Positions 1 to 11,483 of a DNA stretch of 64,000 nt are shown here, in pieces (position 1 is the first letter of the stretch; each line of letters begins with the position of its first letter). Source of the DNA: Ustilago trichophora (taxonomy: Eukaryota; Basidiomycota; Ustilaginomycetes; Ustilaginales; Ustilaginaceae); assembly GCA_900323505.1 (NCBI GenBank), contig OOIN01000002.1:1612001-1676000 (forward strand), written 5' to 3'. The position numbers and the translations under genes were made by a program. Below the pieces are notes generated by a model that was given only the letters and a program-made list of their open reading frames with translations, had not been told where the DNA came from and searched no databases.

Positions 1-279
1 TTCCAGCTCACCGCGTCCGAAACGTCAAAAATTGCAGCATGTTGAAAGCCGGTTGGTTACACATCGGTAATGTCGAAGTTGTCGAAATTTGGCACGTCAC
101 TTCCCACCCCCCTTCATCTTCGATGATTTTTGCTGTGCATCCTCCTCGTCCCCACCATCATCGCTCACAAACTTAGCATTTGGCACAGCATCGCTAGGAT
201 ACAGGATTCTTTCAACCTCTACTGCGGCGGCATCTCTCACATAAATTCGCAGCGAACTTTGATCCAGCACTCAGCCAAT

Positions 280-1488
280 ATGAAGGAGGTCACACGGAAG
301 ATGATGACCGACGTGGCGGTCTTTGCCATGAGCCAGGTCGCCTTCTACTACGCATTCAAATACGTCATGTCTTCCTTGGATCCAAATCGACAGAAGCGAC
401 AGGACTCGAAAAAGGTCGCCGACGCCAAGCTGGGCAAGCTCGGATTGCGTGGCAAGGATCTACAACTCAACGAGTACGAGGAGCAGATTTCGGCCGAGCT
501 CATTCTCCCCGAAGACATCCCAGTCGACTTTGCTTCCATCGGTGGACTGGATGGCATCATCTCCTCGCTGCAGGAGAGCGTCATTGCACCTCTATGCTAC
601 CCAGAGCTCTTTGCCAACGCTAGCGGTTTGCTCGGAGCACCCAAGGGAGTGTTGCTGTACGGACCTCCAGGCACCGGTAAGACCATGCTGGCAAAGGCAT
701 TGGCAAAGGAGAGCGGCGCCACATTCATCAACATGCATGTCTCAACGCTCACCAACAAGTGGTTCGGCGAGTCCAACAAGCTTGTAGCTGCGCTCTTCAG
801 CTTGGCACGCAAGCTGCAGCCTTCCATCATCTTCATCGACGAGATCGACAGCTTCCTTCGTGAGCGTGCCACAGGTGATCACGAGGTGACTGGCATGATG
901 AAGGCCGAGTTCATGACCATGTGGGACGGACTGACCTCCTCGACAGATCGCATCATGGTGCTGGGTGCTACCAACCGACCCAACGATATCGACTCTGCCA
1001 TCTTGCGCCGATTGCCGAAGCGGTATGCCGTCTCGCTTCCCAGCGCCGCGCAGCGTGAGAAGATCCTCTCCATCATGCTCTCGGCAACACCACTCGATCC
1101 CAACTTTAGCATCGCGGAGGTCGTCAAGCGCACCGAGGGCTACAGCGGTAGCGATCTGAAGGAGCTGTGCAGGAACGCAGCCATGAGGCCAGTGCGCGAG
1201 TTCCTTCGCAGCAAGCAAGGCCGAGAGTCGGTGGCCGAGAGGAGACGTCTGGCAGCTGCTGGAGCAGGATTGGGTGGAAAGGCGAGCATCGATGGCACTC
1301 CCAACGGTACTCTGACGCCTTCCGAGGGTGATGTCGCAGCCGCAGCCGCAGCCGCATCCACGCCCGCATCCAAGATCGAATCGAGGCCACTTCGGAACTC
1401 GGACTTCTTCGTAATTGATTCCGCAGCGACGCCCGTCAATGGATCGAGGGCAGCACCGATGGCGGTCGATGAAGACCCGCTAGATTAA
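280..1488 (+). CDS. MSP1: Msp1/ATAD1-type membrane AAA ATPase
   Basis: Single-exon gene of 402 residues from the ATG at 280. The frame stays open upstream to 130, but the family's N-terminal membrane anchor begins right at this Met, so 280 was chosen. A hydrophobic segment (about residues 9-32) is followed by one AAA domain: Walker A GPPGTGKT at 128-135, Walker B IIFIDEID at about 183-190, sensor-1 GATNRP, and the RRLPKR arginine-finger region. Length fits the Msp1/ATAD1 family (about 360-400), which extracts mislocalised tail-anchored proteins from the mitochondrial outer membrane and peroxisomes. The role is inferred from family. The C-terminus carries a fungal extension with a seven-Ala run and an acidic end. 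Other AAA proteins such as spastin or katanin are less likely because of the N-terminal anchor and short N-domain. Confidence 0.92.
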   Translation: MKEVTRKMMTDVAVFAMSQVAFYYAFKYVMSSLDPNRQKRQDSKKVADAKLGKLGLRGKDLQLNEYEEQISAELILPEDIPVDFASIGGLDGIISSLQESVIAPLCYPELFANASGLLGAPKGVLLYGPPGTGKTMLAKALAKESGATFINMHVSTLTNKWFGESNKLVAALFSLARKLQPSIIFIDEIDSFLRERATGDHEVTGMMKAEFMTMWDGLTSSTDRIMVLGATNRPNDIDSAILRRLPKRYAVSLPSAAQREKILSIMLSATPLDPNFSIAEVVKRTEGYSGSDLKELCRNAAMRPVREFLRSKQGRESVAERRRLAAAGAGLGGKASIDGTPNGTLTPSEGDVAAAAAAASTPASKIESRPLRNSDFFVIDSAATPVNGSRAAPMAVDEDPLD

Positions 1489-4400
1489 AGATCAATTCCA
1501 TCGCAATTTCCTGATCCAGCTAGACTTCGGGAGCACCTGTGCAATGCAAGCCACACAATCGCGCACGCCCATGCCGATTTGTGCAAAACACGTAGCGAGA
1601 AGCATGCTTTAGGGTTTGGATGCGGAGGTCAGACATAGCAACACGATAGACACGCAGTGAGCGCAGGCAGCAGGCGAGCTGTAGCCTGAGTACCTGGCGT
1701 TCGGCTCGGCTCGGCGTACGGTCGAAGGATGCCGACGACAGGTTTGTACTTGTACGATGACGAGACAGCATCAGCAATATAATATTCTTCCAGAACATTC
1801 TGTTACCAGAAACTAGGCCGTGAGCGAATAAAGGCCTCGAGATGACGGATCAGATCCATGAGGCAGGGACAACAGGTGCAATTAGATTATCTGATATGCA
1901 AAGGCTAGGGTAGCTTCGACACTCAAGCTAGTAGAAGGGAGCAGGACTTTGATAGAAGCGAGAGTTGGGTTAGGAAGCACCCTTGAGCGGTCTTGCATGA
2001 TTCCAGCACCAGTGGCTTCGATGTGAGGCGCTGGGTGTTTGATGCGAGGTGTTGAAGAAGGCCGAGTTCTGCATTAAAGCAAGATCTGACGAACCGAGTT
2101 CCCACACCATCATGCTCGGCTCGAGGGATGGCAGATTCTTTCTCGAGCACCTGATATCGTTCGATTTGGGGGCGTGGGTACTTGGAAGCGAAGAAAGACG
2201 TCTGATCAAGTTCTTCTGGAGATGCAATGCGAGAGGATTGAGGCTTGATGGTTTGACACGCTTGCCAAAGGAGAATTAGCTGCAAGTCGGCTAAATCAGA
2301 GCAATGTCATAGCAGGTTTGATGTTGAGCATACCTGTACCGCGGTCCTAGATCAAGCTGGTGACACAGACGGCCATCACGGGCATTTTTCGGCCATCTTT
2401 TGACCGATCTTGCCACTTGCCAAAAAAAACAAATGAAAAAATAAAAAGGGAAAATAGCTTTTGGCTTACTGTATTTAGTGGGAAAAGAATGTCCGTTGGA
2501 AGAGGCAAGAAGTGTGGTTGTCATACTGTGTATGCTGATCGCTTATTCTACGCCACCAACTTGTCTGCACGGCCTATCGGCGGTGACAAGAACTGCAGCT
2601 TCTTGTCTTGTCACTGAAGATCAAGTGGCGGTGACGAATCGACGCATGACATCCCACCTACTTGATTCTATCGACGGAAGCGGAGTCGCCGAAAAAAGGG
2701 AAGAGGCAGCAAATCCAGGGATCAACGACACAGAATTTTCAAAGCCAGCAAGCCATTGTACTTTAGAAATCAAAGCCAAAAAAAAAAAATAGGACCAAAA
2801 AAAACCAAAAGTGGGGTACAGAATTTTCTAACGGATCTCACTCATCTGTGTCTCACAGTATAGCGCCATCCTGTCAAAAAGCGGTCGATGCTCGTTGGCA
2901 CTGTTTCCTCCCAAGCGGCTAGAATCGTCAACATGTAGATCGAACAGATTCCGCCGCGATGCTCTTGAGGACATGAAAAGGTTCATTGTTCGGGGTATGG
3001 CTGTCATGCATAGCTATAGTTATCAGTAGGCTAACGACCGGACTCCTGTCAACCCCACCATGACTATCAGGTGAGGGGCCGGCTAGTGTTTGTGCTACTG
3101 CATTGCCCACAATTCACAAAGCTCCAGCTTGGTTTTGAACGGTAATGTTGCGCTGCCAAAGGATTCATTTCGAATAGGTTCTGTTTGCTGACGGTCAACC
3201 GCATCTAGACGGAAGCTAACCAGCTGCCAAGGCCATTGTCGCATGATGTGATAAGGATTTTAGACACCACGAGTCGATACTGCTGCCAGAATTTGATAAC
3301 CGAGGCACCGCTCTCACCTCTTCTCTGTGTCGGAAGCTCTCCGGCTTTGTCCGCATCGATAGCAACCAACGCTAAACTTCGCAAGGCATTCGAACTTGAG
3401 ACTCTGCATCGTAGTCCTGAATCGACGGTTCGCTTCGAAAGCTAAGCAACGCGCACAAGAAATATGTGAGTGTGGCTGAGGATCGATAGAAGCTCGTCAA
3501 CGACATGGCTGCTGTGCAGTGGCGTGCCGTAGCGTGCACAAGCGGAGGATGCTTGCGTGGTTGGAAGCGGTCAATTCTCTCACCGCTCTTTGGTCTCGGT
3601 TGGCACAACAGAGTGTCTTGCCTTGCCATCCTATGGGAAAGAAAACGGGGCGGAGAAACAACAAATAAAATAAATAAATAAAAACAGGAGAGCCGTCTCG
3701 AAAAGGCAAGAGGCAAGAGCTCGCTTGGTACTGTACCCTTCAATATGCAAAAATACTCGCTTAGCCTTTCTTCATAAGAGAATGAAGAAAGGGAGAGAGA
3801 GAGGGAGAGACTCTCTGGCCTTGCTTTGGCACCCTCCTAGCAACCACAGACGAGGTCAATGTCACACACTTATCAATGAGAAATGCCCACTCAAGAGGCA
3901 CGACGAGATGCAGCATCACAACAATAAATTCATATGCAGACCATGTGTTTGACTCTTGTCCAGTTTGGCCGTCGCGATGGGCATCGTGGATTGGTGCAGT
4001 TTGCCGCATCTCCCTCTTGCGAGCCTTCTACCTCTACGATTTGCGTCTCGCTTAGCCAAAAGTCTTTTTCCTCCTCCGCCAATCATCTTGCCCCGCTTTT
4101 CTGAGCATCCCCATTCAGGCAAGACCGCTGTGCCAAGGATGCTGTCAGATGGCCTGACCACCACCTATTGAACCCTGTCCTCCCTCTTTGCCCACGGAAT
4201 TTGTGCAGCTGGCTACGAATCGAGTGCAACCGGCGCTGCCGCATGGACGAGGGTAAATGCAGCTCAGCTGTCCCATCAGACTATGGGGTCTTCATATCCT
4301 CTCGGCTCTCTTCTGTTACACTCGAACCTCTATGTGCACCTCTCCTGTCATGCATCGCTTCTATGACCAGCAAACTCTGCGTGCATCGACGGGCGGCTAG

Positions 4401-4991
4401 CGAAGTGAAGCCGCCCTCCGCGTTTCCCCATCATGGACTTTTTTCCTAAGACTTCTGCAAGGCGCCTCTTCTTGATCATACTGTAGTCTTCTTCTGCTTC
4501 TGGCCTTTCTCGAACACAATGCGGTCTTGCCGTTAATCCCCCAAACATCCTGCAAAACATTTGCTGTTAGCGGGGGTTTGCGGCTCACGCCTCGTTGGGG
4601 TCTCTCACAAAACGGTGACCCTCGTGGCCTTCTTTTTGATACGTTTACTCTCCCCCTCGAGCACCTGTCCGATATTGGACTTAGACGACCTTGCCACCGC
4701 CTCAGATACCCTCTTGGACCACTTCGTTGTGCCAAACTTCTCCCACTACACCGTGCATCATCAGCAGCCATCCGGCGAGAGTAGCGGCCAAGGTAACCTC
4801 GAAGTCACGATCATTGCTATACAAGAGCACCGCCTCTAGATATCCGTCAGCTCTGTCACACTCGTTTCCTGTACATCATTTTGCCAGACATCTTGTTGTC
4901 CCCATCACACTCTCTAAACGGCTAAGACCTGGATCAGGAAGGACTACAAGCTCGGCATGACCTCATTGTAGAGGCACACACAGAACGCAAC
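1489..4991. other. gene-free stretch, 3.5 kb
   Basis: No convincing gene was found on either strand. The open frames are at most 124 codons, overlap one another and match nothing I recognise. The stretch holds A-rich tracts near 2404-2455 and 2779-2810 and an AG-rich tract near 3786-3812. The last 400-500 bases before 4992 are pyrimidine-rich and are probably the promoter and 5' leader of the downstream membrane-protein gene. GTACTGTAC occurs at 3728-3736. Confidence 0.6.
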
Positions 4992-7766
4992 ATGTCCTAC
5001 GCGACGCTCAATACCCAATTCAACCTTCCGTCACCGCCGCCAAGGAGCGTCTTCTCCACGGTCCGCAATGTGGACGGTCGCGCTTGGTTCCCCGACTTCA
5101 CCAAGGAAGCAGATCCGATAGGCTCGTTGAAACATTTCGTCGAGATCCTCTTCTATCCAAGTCTGTACAAAAGCACTTTCATACAGCTCAAGGTGCTCTC
5201 GGTCCTCACCGCCATCATTGGTATCTCGATCTTCCTCATCATCCTAAGAAGACTTTATGAAAAGTCGTTCTGGCTATTTCGTCTTGTGAGGCGAAGTAAT
5301 GGCACGCTCATCGTGCCCAACGCCATCACGGCTTTTGTGGCCATCGAGAGCACGTTCGCCATTCTTCTGATTGCCCTGTAAGTTTAGCCGATGATCAGTC
5401 CATAGCCTTTCTTGCAATTTTGCTGACCAGTCTTGCTCGACGCCCCATTGCTGCCCATCCCTGTCTACTTGCTCTTTCTCAGATGCTGGGAAGTGGTCGC
5501 TTGGTTCCAGCACGGCCAATCGCCAAAGTACATCATCCTTTGGATCGGCCTGACCTGGTTGCCGCTGATCCTCGGTGCTTGGTGCACGACGGTCGGTATC
5601 ATCTACGCCCGTCCTGATGCTCTTAGTTTTGTCTCTCCACAACCCGGCAAACCACACAGCTGGGCACTCCGCATGGGTATCACACCCACCGTCGTCAATG
5701 TCTTCGTCTTCTGCATTCCCGTGGTCCAGATCATCAGCGTCGTCATCCCTGCCGTCCTCGCGCAGCAACGCTACAGCCAAGCATTCGAGCACTATCATCG
5801 TTGGTCTGCCACCTTGCAGCCGGGAGAAAGCCTTTCGCGAGAGTTGCTGATCGAAGCCCAACAGATCTGGTTCCGCGTGCTGGACGCCGCCTATTACCTT
5901 TCCATCTGCATGACTGTCTGGGAGGCCTGGGTGTGTGGTCTGTTCATCTGCTACTGCCTGGCAGGTGGCTCGCTCATCCTCACGCTGAGGAAGCAGCTCG
6001 AGACGCTCAAGTCTTTCAAGCAAAATTGCTCCTTCAGCGAGTCTTTTGGAAGGCAGAATGGTCAGCGCGTGCACATGCGACGACCGAGCGATGTCTTTGC
6101 GGCTGTGGTCGTGTCGGATCCAGCCCTTCAGACGGATGGCGACGTCGAGAAGCAGCCGATCAGCCCGTCAAGTCCCAATTTACTGTCCGTCCAAGCACCG
6201 CCACGATCTTTCTCAATCTCTTCGGCCGTGTCCGACAGCGCCACGCTCGTCTCTGGTGATGTTGGCGTCAAGCGCTCTGCAAGCCAGAAGGCCCCCCCTT
6301 CAAACGGCAATCTCATGCCATCCATTCGCCGCTACGGCTCTGAAGGGAAAGAAGGCAAGGACGCTCAGACCGAGTCGATGTACTTTACCCGCGAAGAGCT
6401 CGAGAACGAAGACCAGCCTTCAAACAGCTTCTTCCCCGCTGTCCGACCGTCGGCGTTCGAACGCCCCACTCAGGCACAGTCCCCTGCAGCCAAGCAAAAT
6501 TCGCACAAGCGATACCTTGAAAAGTTCTATCTCAATTTTCTGGTGCAGTTCATAGGACTGATGCTCTGCATTCTCTTCTTTGCCATCTTTTGCGGCAAGC
6601 TCATCACGACCTGGTACTCTGCTTGGGAGGCTAATGATCTGGCACCTGCTTTCCAGATTGCTATCCTTGTGGTGTGCTGGGTCACGGTGATCTTGGCGAG
6701 CGTTATCATCTTTGCGATTCTCAGTCGAACCTACGAGCCATTGCTGTCGAGCTTTGGCGCTGCGACACAGAGCAGGTCGAGCGGTAGCCGCCGAGCGAGC
6801 TTGAGTCGACACAACAGCAGCTCCCTCGGCCAGCGAGTGCCAGGAAGACGATTGAGCGGCGCACGAACTTGGGCTATCTCGACCCTGTCGCAATTTTCGA
6901 GCGGCGAACATCGACGTAGCCAAGATATCGGGCTGGATGCGGTGCGGAACGGTCGAGCAGGGCCGCTCTCGGGCGCGGGGCGAACATCTCTACACGCTTA
7001 TGCGGAGCTTGAAGGCGAACACGATTCTCCCAACATCGACCGGGACCCACCATCTCCAAAGAGTCAGTCGCTGAACCTGCGAAAACCAACTTTTAGCTCA
7101 ACACCGGATCTGCATGCGTCCGCGCAGACACCAAGATCTCCGGTCGAGCCGCGCAGGCAGCGCTCGTTCCGAGGATCGGTGTCAAGCTCGACAAGCAAGA
7201 ACAGCAAGAGCGGAGGCGTCATGGTCGAGCAAACGGTGAGCACCATCGTTGAGGATCCTGCGGTTGAGGAATACTATCAGGTAGACCGCCCCGTTCGAGC
7301 AGCTCGGCCGTCACCGTCCAGGTCTGACCTGACAGGAGTGGAGGTTTTCACGCCGCATTCGATGGATAGTGGTCTGTACACTCCTGATCGATTCAGCCGC
7401 CGAAGCGAGTGGGCCAACAGCCCAGCTACACCAGCAACGCTGTGGTCCCCTTCGACCCCTGGGTCGACGCGACCCTTGGTCAGCAAACAGGAGAGACAAA
7501 ATTCGAACAGAGAGCAAGAGACTGATGATGAAGAGTGGATGCTGCATCGTTCGAGATCAGATGTGGCGCTGCGACGTCCGCGGGCGCGTCCATCTACCGC
7601 AGGGGACGGATCTGTGGGACTGGGTATCGGAATGCCTTCCACACCGTGGACGGCGCCGTCTGTATGGGGTAGTGGAGAACCTGATCCCGGGCTGATGCAG
7701 GAGGACGCCGAGATGCGGCTACGCATGGCGTCGCGCCCGAGCACTGGCAACACGAAGCGGCCCTGA
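4992..7766 (+). CDS. seven-helix membrane protein with receptor-like topology
   Basis: Two exons, 4992-5377 and 5483-7766. The 105-nt intron has a GTAAGT donor and a pyrimidine-rich acceptor ending TTTCTCAG. The nearer AG at 5430 breaks the frame, while this pair joins it cleanly into 889 residues. Hydrophobic segments lie at about 66-86, 105-137, 145-170, 196-221, 264-296, 478-505 and 519-543, seven in all. The N-terminus is about 65 residues with no clear signal peptide. A hydrophilic loop of about 180 residues separates segments 5 and 6, and the tail of about 340 residues is rich in Ser, Arg and Pro with many RRxS and SP sites. This is the layout of a G-protein-coupled receptor with a long third loop and a phosphorylatable tail, but I recognise no family signature. 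Function is unknown; a transporter or scaffold remains possible. Confidence 0.8.
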
Positions 7767-8541
7767 GCTCCCTCTAGTTCTTCACCCATATCTGTATCAC
7801 TATCCTCACACTCGACGGCTGAACAGAATCGCTGGGATACCATTCGTTCTATGCTTTGAGTGTGCAGCGTCGTAGCATGTGGGCATGAGTGGAGGAGACA
7901 ATCCGATACTGAATCGCTTGTGTGATGGTGAACCAGCAAAGGAGCCCAGCGTCCGGATTGAAATGTTACATCTCTTCCACCAACATAAGTTTTGTCAAAA
8001 AAGATTGCTTTGAAGATGCAATACAGATTGGTTGTGATCGATTTCGAAGCTGAGCAGTTCGTAACTTGGAAATTTGTATTCTCGATCCACGTTCGAAAAT
8101 TCAGCTGGCTGAGCGAGGAATTGAATCGAGCTTGCCTGCAGCGCACGTCGAAGCCAAAAATGAATTTGTGACCGAATTACAGTAGTAGCTGTGTGAGGCT
8201 AGGGGCAGCGGACAGCTGTGTCCTAGCAAAAAGGCTCGTTCGCAGGGCTTGGCTTGCGTTTCGATGCCCCTTGGCCAAACGCTGGCTGGGCACGGATTAG
8301 AAAGGGTGGCTCCTGCGCTTTCGATAACTTATTCCTCACTCCGTCTCTGCTCTCTGTATTACTGGAATTCGCCAACATCGTCTTTCGCACGCACGCACAC
8401 ACGCGCGCACGCTCGCTACGACAACTCCATCTCTTCACAATCATCCTTCTCCCTCCACCACCTTTTTCTCTCCATCCTCACCTCCCTCGATACATATCAA
8501 CACACCTTTCATCGCCCCACCAGAGAGATAATACAGTCACG
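7767..8541. promoter_or_regulatory. intergenic: 3' end of membrane gene and VMA3 promoter/leader
   Basis: No gene. The distal part should hold the terminator of the upstream gene. From about 8330 the sequence turns strongly pyrimidine-rich, with a CA/CG-alternating tract at about 8388-8412 (ACGCACACACGCGCGCACGC), as expected for the promoter and 5' leader of the highly expressed V-ATPase gene. No TATA box could be assigned with confidence. Confidence 0.4.
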
Positions 8542-9471
8542 ATGGACGCATCCAACATCAACACGGAGCTCTGCCCCGTCTACGCCCCCTTCTTCGGCGC
8601 TATGGTAAGTTGTTTTTCCGCCTCGTCGAACCAACCCTACCGACTATTCTCGACTTGATCACCATCAAGGAATGCACGACATTACATCGTACAACTATGC
8701 TTGACTCTTCCTCATCGTTGTCATCATTCGAAGCGGAGTTTCTTGTATGCGGAGCCCAGCTTGCGCTTCTGAAATGCTCTCAACCATCCATCTCAAGTTT
8801 AGAATGTAAAGCGCTTCCTTCGCATCTCCGAAACCAGCATGCTGACTGATTCATCTTCACTTGATCTTGTCGTCTGCTCCATTGCCGCACCAGGGATGCA
8901 CTGCTGCCATCGTTTTCACTTGTAAGTAACAGAAGACATGGCTTCTTTTCAGACAAGCGACTCGAGCTCCATGTGGATTGATTACTGACAACTCGCCGTA
9001 TTCCTGCTCCTTTTATCACGCCTCGCACACTCGCTCCCGCCTACAACAGGTCTCGGTGCCTCGTACGGTACTTCGAAGTCCGGTGTCGGTATCTCGGCCA
9101 TGGGTGTCCTCCGACCTGACCTCTTGATCAAGTGTGTCATTCCCGTCATTATGGCCGGTATCATTGCCATTTACGGTCTCGTCGTCAGTGTGCTCATCTC
9201 GGGTGACATCAAGACTCCCATGTCGCTCTACGCCGGTTTCATCCAGCTCGGCGCCGGTCTCTCGGTCGGTCTTGCTGGTCTCGCCGCTGGTTTCGCCATC
9301 GGCATTGTTGGTGACGCCGGTGTGCGTGGTACCGCTCAGCAGCCCCGTCTCTTCATCGGTATGATCTTGATTCTCATTTTCGCCGAAGTTTTGGGACTTT
9401 ACGGTCTCATTGTTGCACTTATCCTCAACACCCGATCGCAAGACGACCCTCTCGGATGCTACCTCAAGTAA
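8542..9471 (+). CDS. VMA3: V-ATPase 16-kDa proteolipid subunit c
   Basis: Three exons: 8542-8604, 8894-8921 (only 28 nt) and 9050-9471. The introns are 289 and 128 nt with GTAAGT donors. The 513 coding nt give 170 residues, close to the usual 160-165. The protein opens with the family-typical [17 protein letters not shown] segment and carries [34 protein letters not shown] and [13 protein letters not shown], covering four transmembrane helices. Glu143 in the last helix is the expected proton-carrying carboxylate. Subunit c forms the membrane rotor ring of the vacuolar H+-ATPase. VMA3 is preferred over VMA11 from the N-terminus and the fourth-helix Glu; the two paralogues are close, so the symbol is less certain than the family. 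Confidence 0.95.
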
Positions 9472-10016
9472 ATCCATCCCCGACAAACACGCCACCCTCG
9501 AGGGGCTGAGCCAGCAGCAAGATGCGTCGCACAAATCCGAATCAGTGCTGCTGGCCCATCTTTCGCCTTGACTTCTTACATATCACACCAAGAACGAATC
9601 GACGTACAGCACCTCATGCATTCGGCGCTTCCGGGCTAGCAGTCGAGTGTGCCCGATTTATGGAAGCATCTGTAGGACACTAGTTTCAGCCCGTCTAGCT
9701 TGGAAGCGCCGTGCAAATGGATGCGCACATCTCAAACCCTACCCCACATTTGTTTTTATCCCCCCACCCCTTGTCCCTGTTTCGCTTCTCAACAACCAAT
9801 ATACACCGCATTCTGAACTGATACGCACCCTGCGAGGCAACCTCCGCTATTCTCATCGCTGAAACGGCCCGTTGAGCTCCCTAGCGCAGCCTGAAGCGTT
9901 GGGGGCAAGTGGCAAAAGCGCAATTGGTGCGCGGGTATAATTGAGTGAAAGAGCAATACAAATACACAGGAAGTCGAAACACAACCCAAGTCTTCGCAAC
10001 GGCGGGTTGGGAAGAC
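9472..10016. terminator. convergent 3' region between VMA3 and MED6
   Basis: 545 bases between two convergent stop codons. It should contain both 3' UTRs and poly(A) sites. No open frame or repeat of note was seen, and no single polyadenylation signal could be fixed. Confidence 0.4.
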
Positions 10017-11027
10017 TCAATCGAAACGCGCTCTCTTAACTTGAGGCCCGCCTGTAAGCTGCGGTGGGTCAGAAACGTCTTCGAAGTCCATCTCGTCCTC
10101 CTCGTCCTCGCCTTCTCTTTGACCTCCTACTGCTACATGTGTCTCGTCTTCGTCTTCTTCTTCAGCCTCGGTGGTGGCATTCGCGGAGTTCTTTCCGTCC
10201 TTCTCGGCTGCAGCAGGGGGATCGGGAACGATAAAGCGTCCGTGATGGCCGCGACGCGGATCGAACGAGGGTCTTGCTCTACGTTGTGCTGACAGGGAAG
10301 ATTTAAGGCCGTAGACTGTCGATTGCTGTAGTCCAAAGTGGAGGAATTTGTGACATTGGATGAGAAAATGGGGAAGAGACAAAGTTCAGTCGATGGAACC
10401 GGGGTCCAGAAAGGTAGTTTATGAGGTGGATTGTGAGTGCTTACCAGGCGAGTAGCGAGGACAGAGTACAGATCTGGAGCTTGGTATATGGAATCGTTGA
10501 TGATGTAGTATGCCGCCAGTGGTGTTGCTGCAGTCGCCGACCGAGGATTAATGCGATCAGAGAACCAAAATGTCAGCAGCCGAACATTCTTCCATTCTCT
10601 GTCGTCGTCGCTCGACAATATGCTACTTACTCTCAGTTGGGCTCGTCCTCCATCGTTTAGCAACGACAAAGCACAACGGCGCCCTAGCGTGCACGAGCAC
10701 AAATTCTAAGCCCGTGAACCGTTTCAATTCCTCTTCCTCCTGCTTTGCGCCCATCCCTCCAACAAAACCATTGGCGATATTCTGCATGCGAATCTGCTCA
10801 TTGTTGCTCCGTCTGTCGAAGAAGGGGGATGTAGCGAAATAAGACATGACATTTTGCTCTGTGAGCGGGTGTGCAGGATCGAATGGGATGTTGGTTGTAT
10901 TTTGGACTTGGCCGGTGGTATGCAAGTGGGTGAGGAAGGAGAGATATTCAGGATTCTTGAACTGGAGGTGGAGGAGGTTGGGGGTTGTTTCTAGGGCAGT
11001 GCCACCTGCTACTGCTTGGGCTGCCAT
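10017..11027 (-). CDS. MED6: Mediator complex subunit 6
   Basis: Three exons on the minus strand: 11027-10631, 10527-10445 and 10325-10017. The introns are 103 and 119 nt, with donors GTAAGT and GTAAGC and acceptors TGCAG and TACAG. They join in frame to 262 residues. Diagnostic MED6 features are a short aromatic N-terminal segment, a YFATSPFFDRRSNNEQIRMQ block, FTGLEFVLVHARAPLCFVV followed by KRWRTSPTE, and, across the first junction, PLAAYYIINDSIYQAPDLYSVL. These match the conserved core (SNPFYDRTCNNE..., HAQEP, YYIIAGVIYQAPD in animals). MED6 sits in the Mediator head and links activators to RNA polymerase II. The C-terminal third is acidic and poorly conserved, and ends in a basic KRAR segment. 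It is divergent from the gene starting at 11484. Confidence 0.93.
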
Positions 11028-11483
11028 GGTGATTCGTTGCAGCGAGCCTGATGAGGCGTCGTAGCGTAAGTGTGATGCCAGATGGGGGGACGAATGGTGT
11101 AAGAGATTCGATAGGGTGTTGTTGGTTGATGACCGTGCACTTCGGAAGGATAGACCGACCAGGGTTTGGGAAATTCTGAACCACGGATCGGAGATACCGT
11201 TGGATTGAGAGGAATGCCGAATTCCGCACAAAAACTGCAACACTCGACAGAGGATGCACCAGACAGATGTCGACGCCAGAAGCATCGTGACGCGGTCTTG
11301 CCGAATACAATTTCCTTTCCAAACAACACCTGCCGAAGCCCAAACACTGTACTTTACTGTACTGCACACTCACTTGGCCGAACCCCTTGCTCAGTTCCTT
11401 GACTTCTTCTCTCCTTCCTTTCCTCCTTCTCGTCTTTCACTGCCACCATCGTCATCAAGAATCTCATCAACAGCGACATCGCA
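11028..11483. promoter_or_regulatory. divergent promoter region (MED6 / four-helix protein)
   Basis: 456 bases between two divergent ATGs, so it must hold both promoters and 5' leaders. The 120 bases next to the plus-strand gene are pyrimidine-rich. A TACTGTAC-like cluster (CTGTACTTTACTGTACTGC) lies at about 11347-11365. No TATA box or known factor site is clear. Confidence 0.45.

Noticed and set aside
130..279. In-frame N-terminal extension of MSP1
   Set aside because: Would place 50 non-conserved residues before the membrane anchor; the ATG at 280 fits the family and its length.
5431..5482. Exon 2 of the seven-helix gene starting after the AG at 5430
   Set aside because: That junction shifts the frame; only the acceptor at 5482 joins exon 1 to the long downstream frame.
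5274..6074. 266-codon minus-strand frame
   Set aside because: Antisense to both exons of the seven-helix protein, very charged translation without any family pattern.
7277..8146. 289-codon minus-strand frame
   Set aside because: Mostly antisense to the tail of the seven-helix protein and starts in its 3' flank; no domain.
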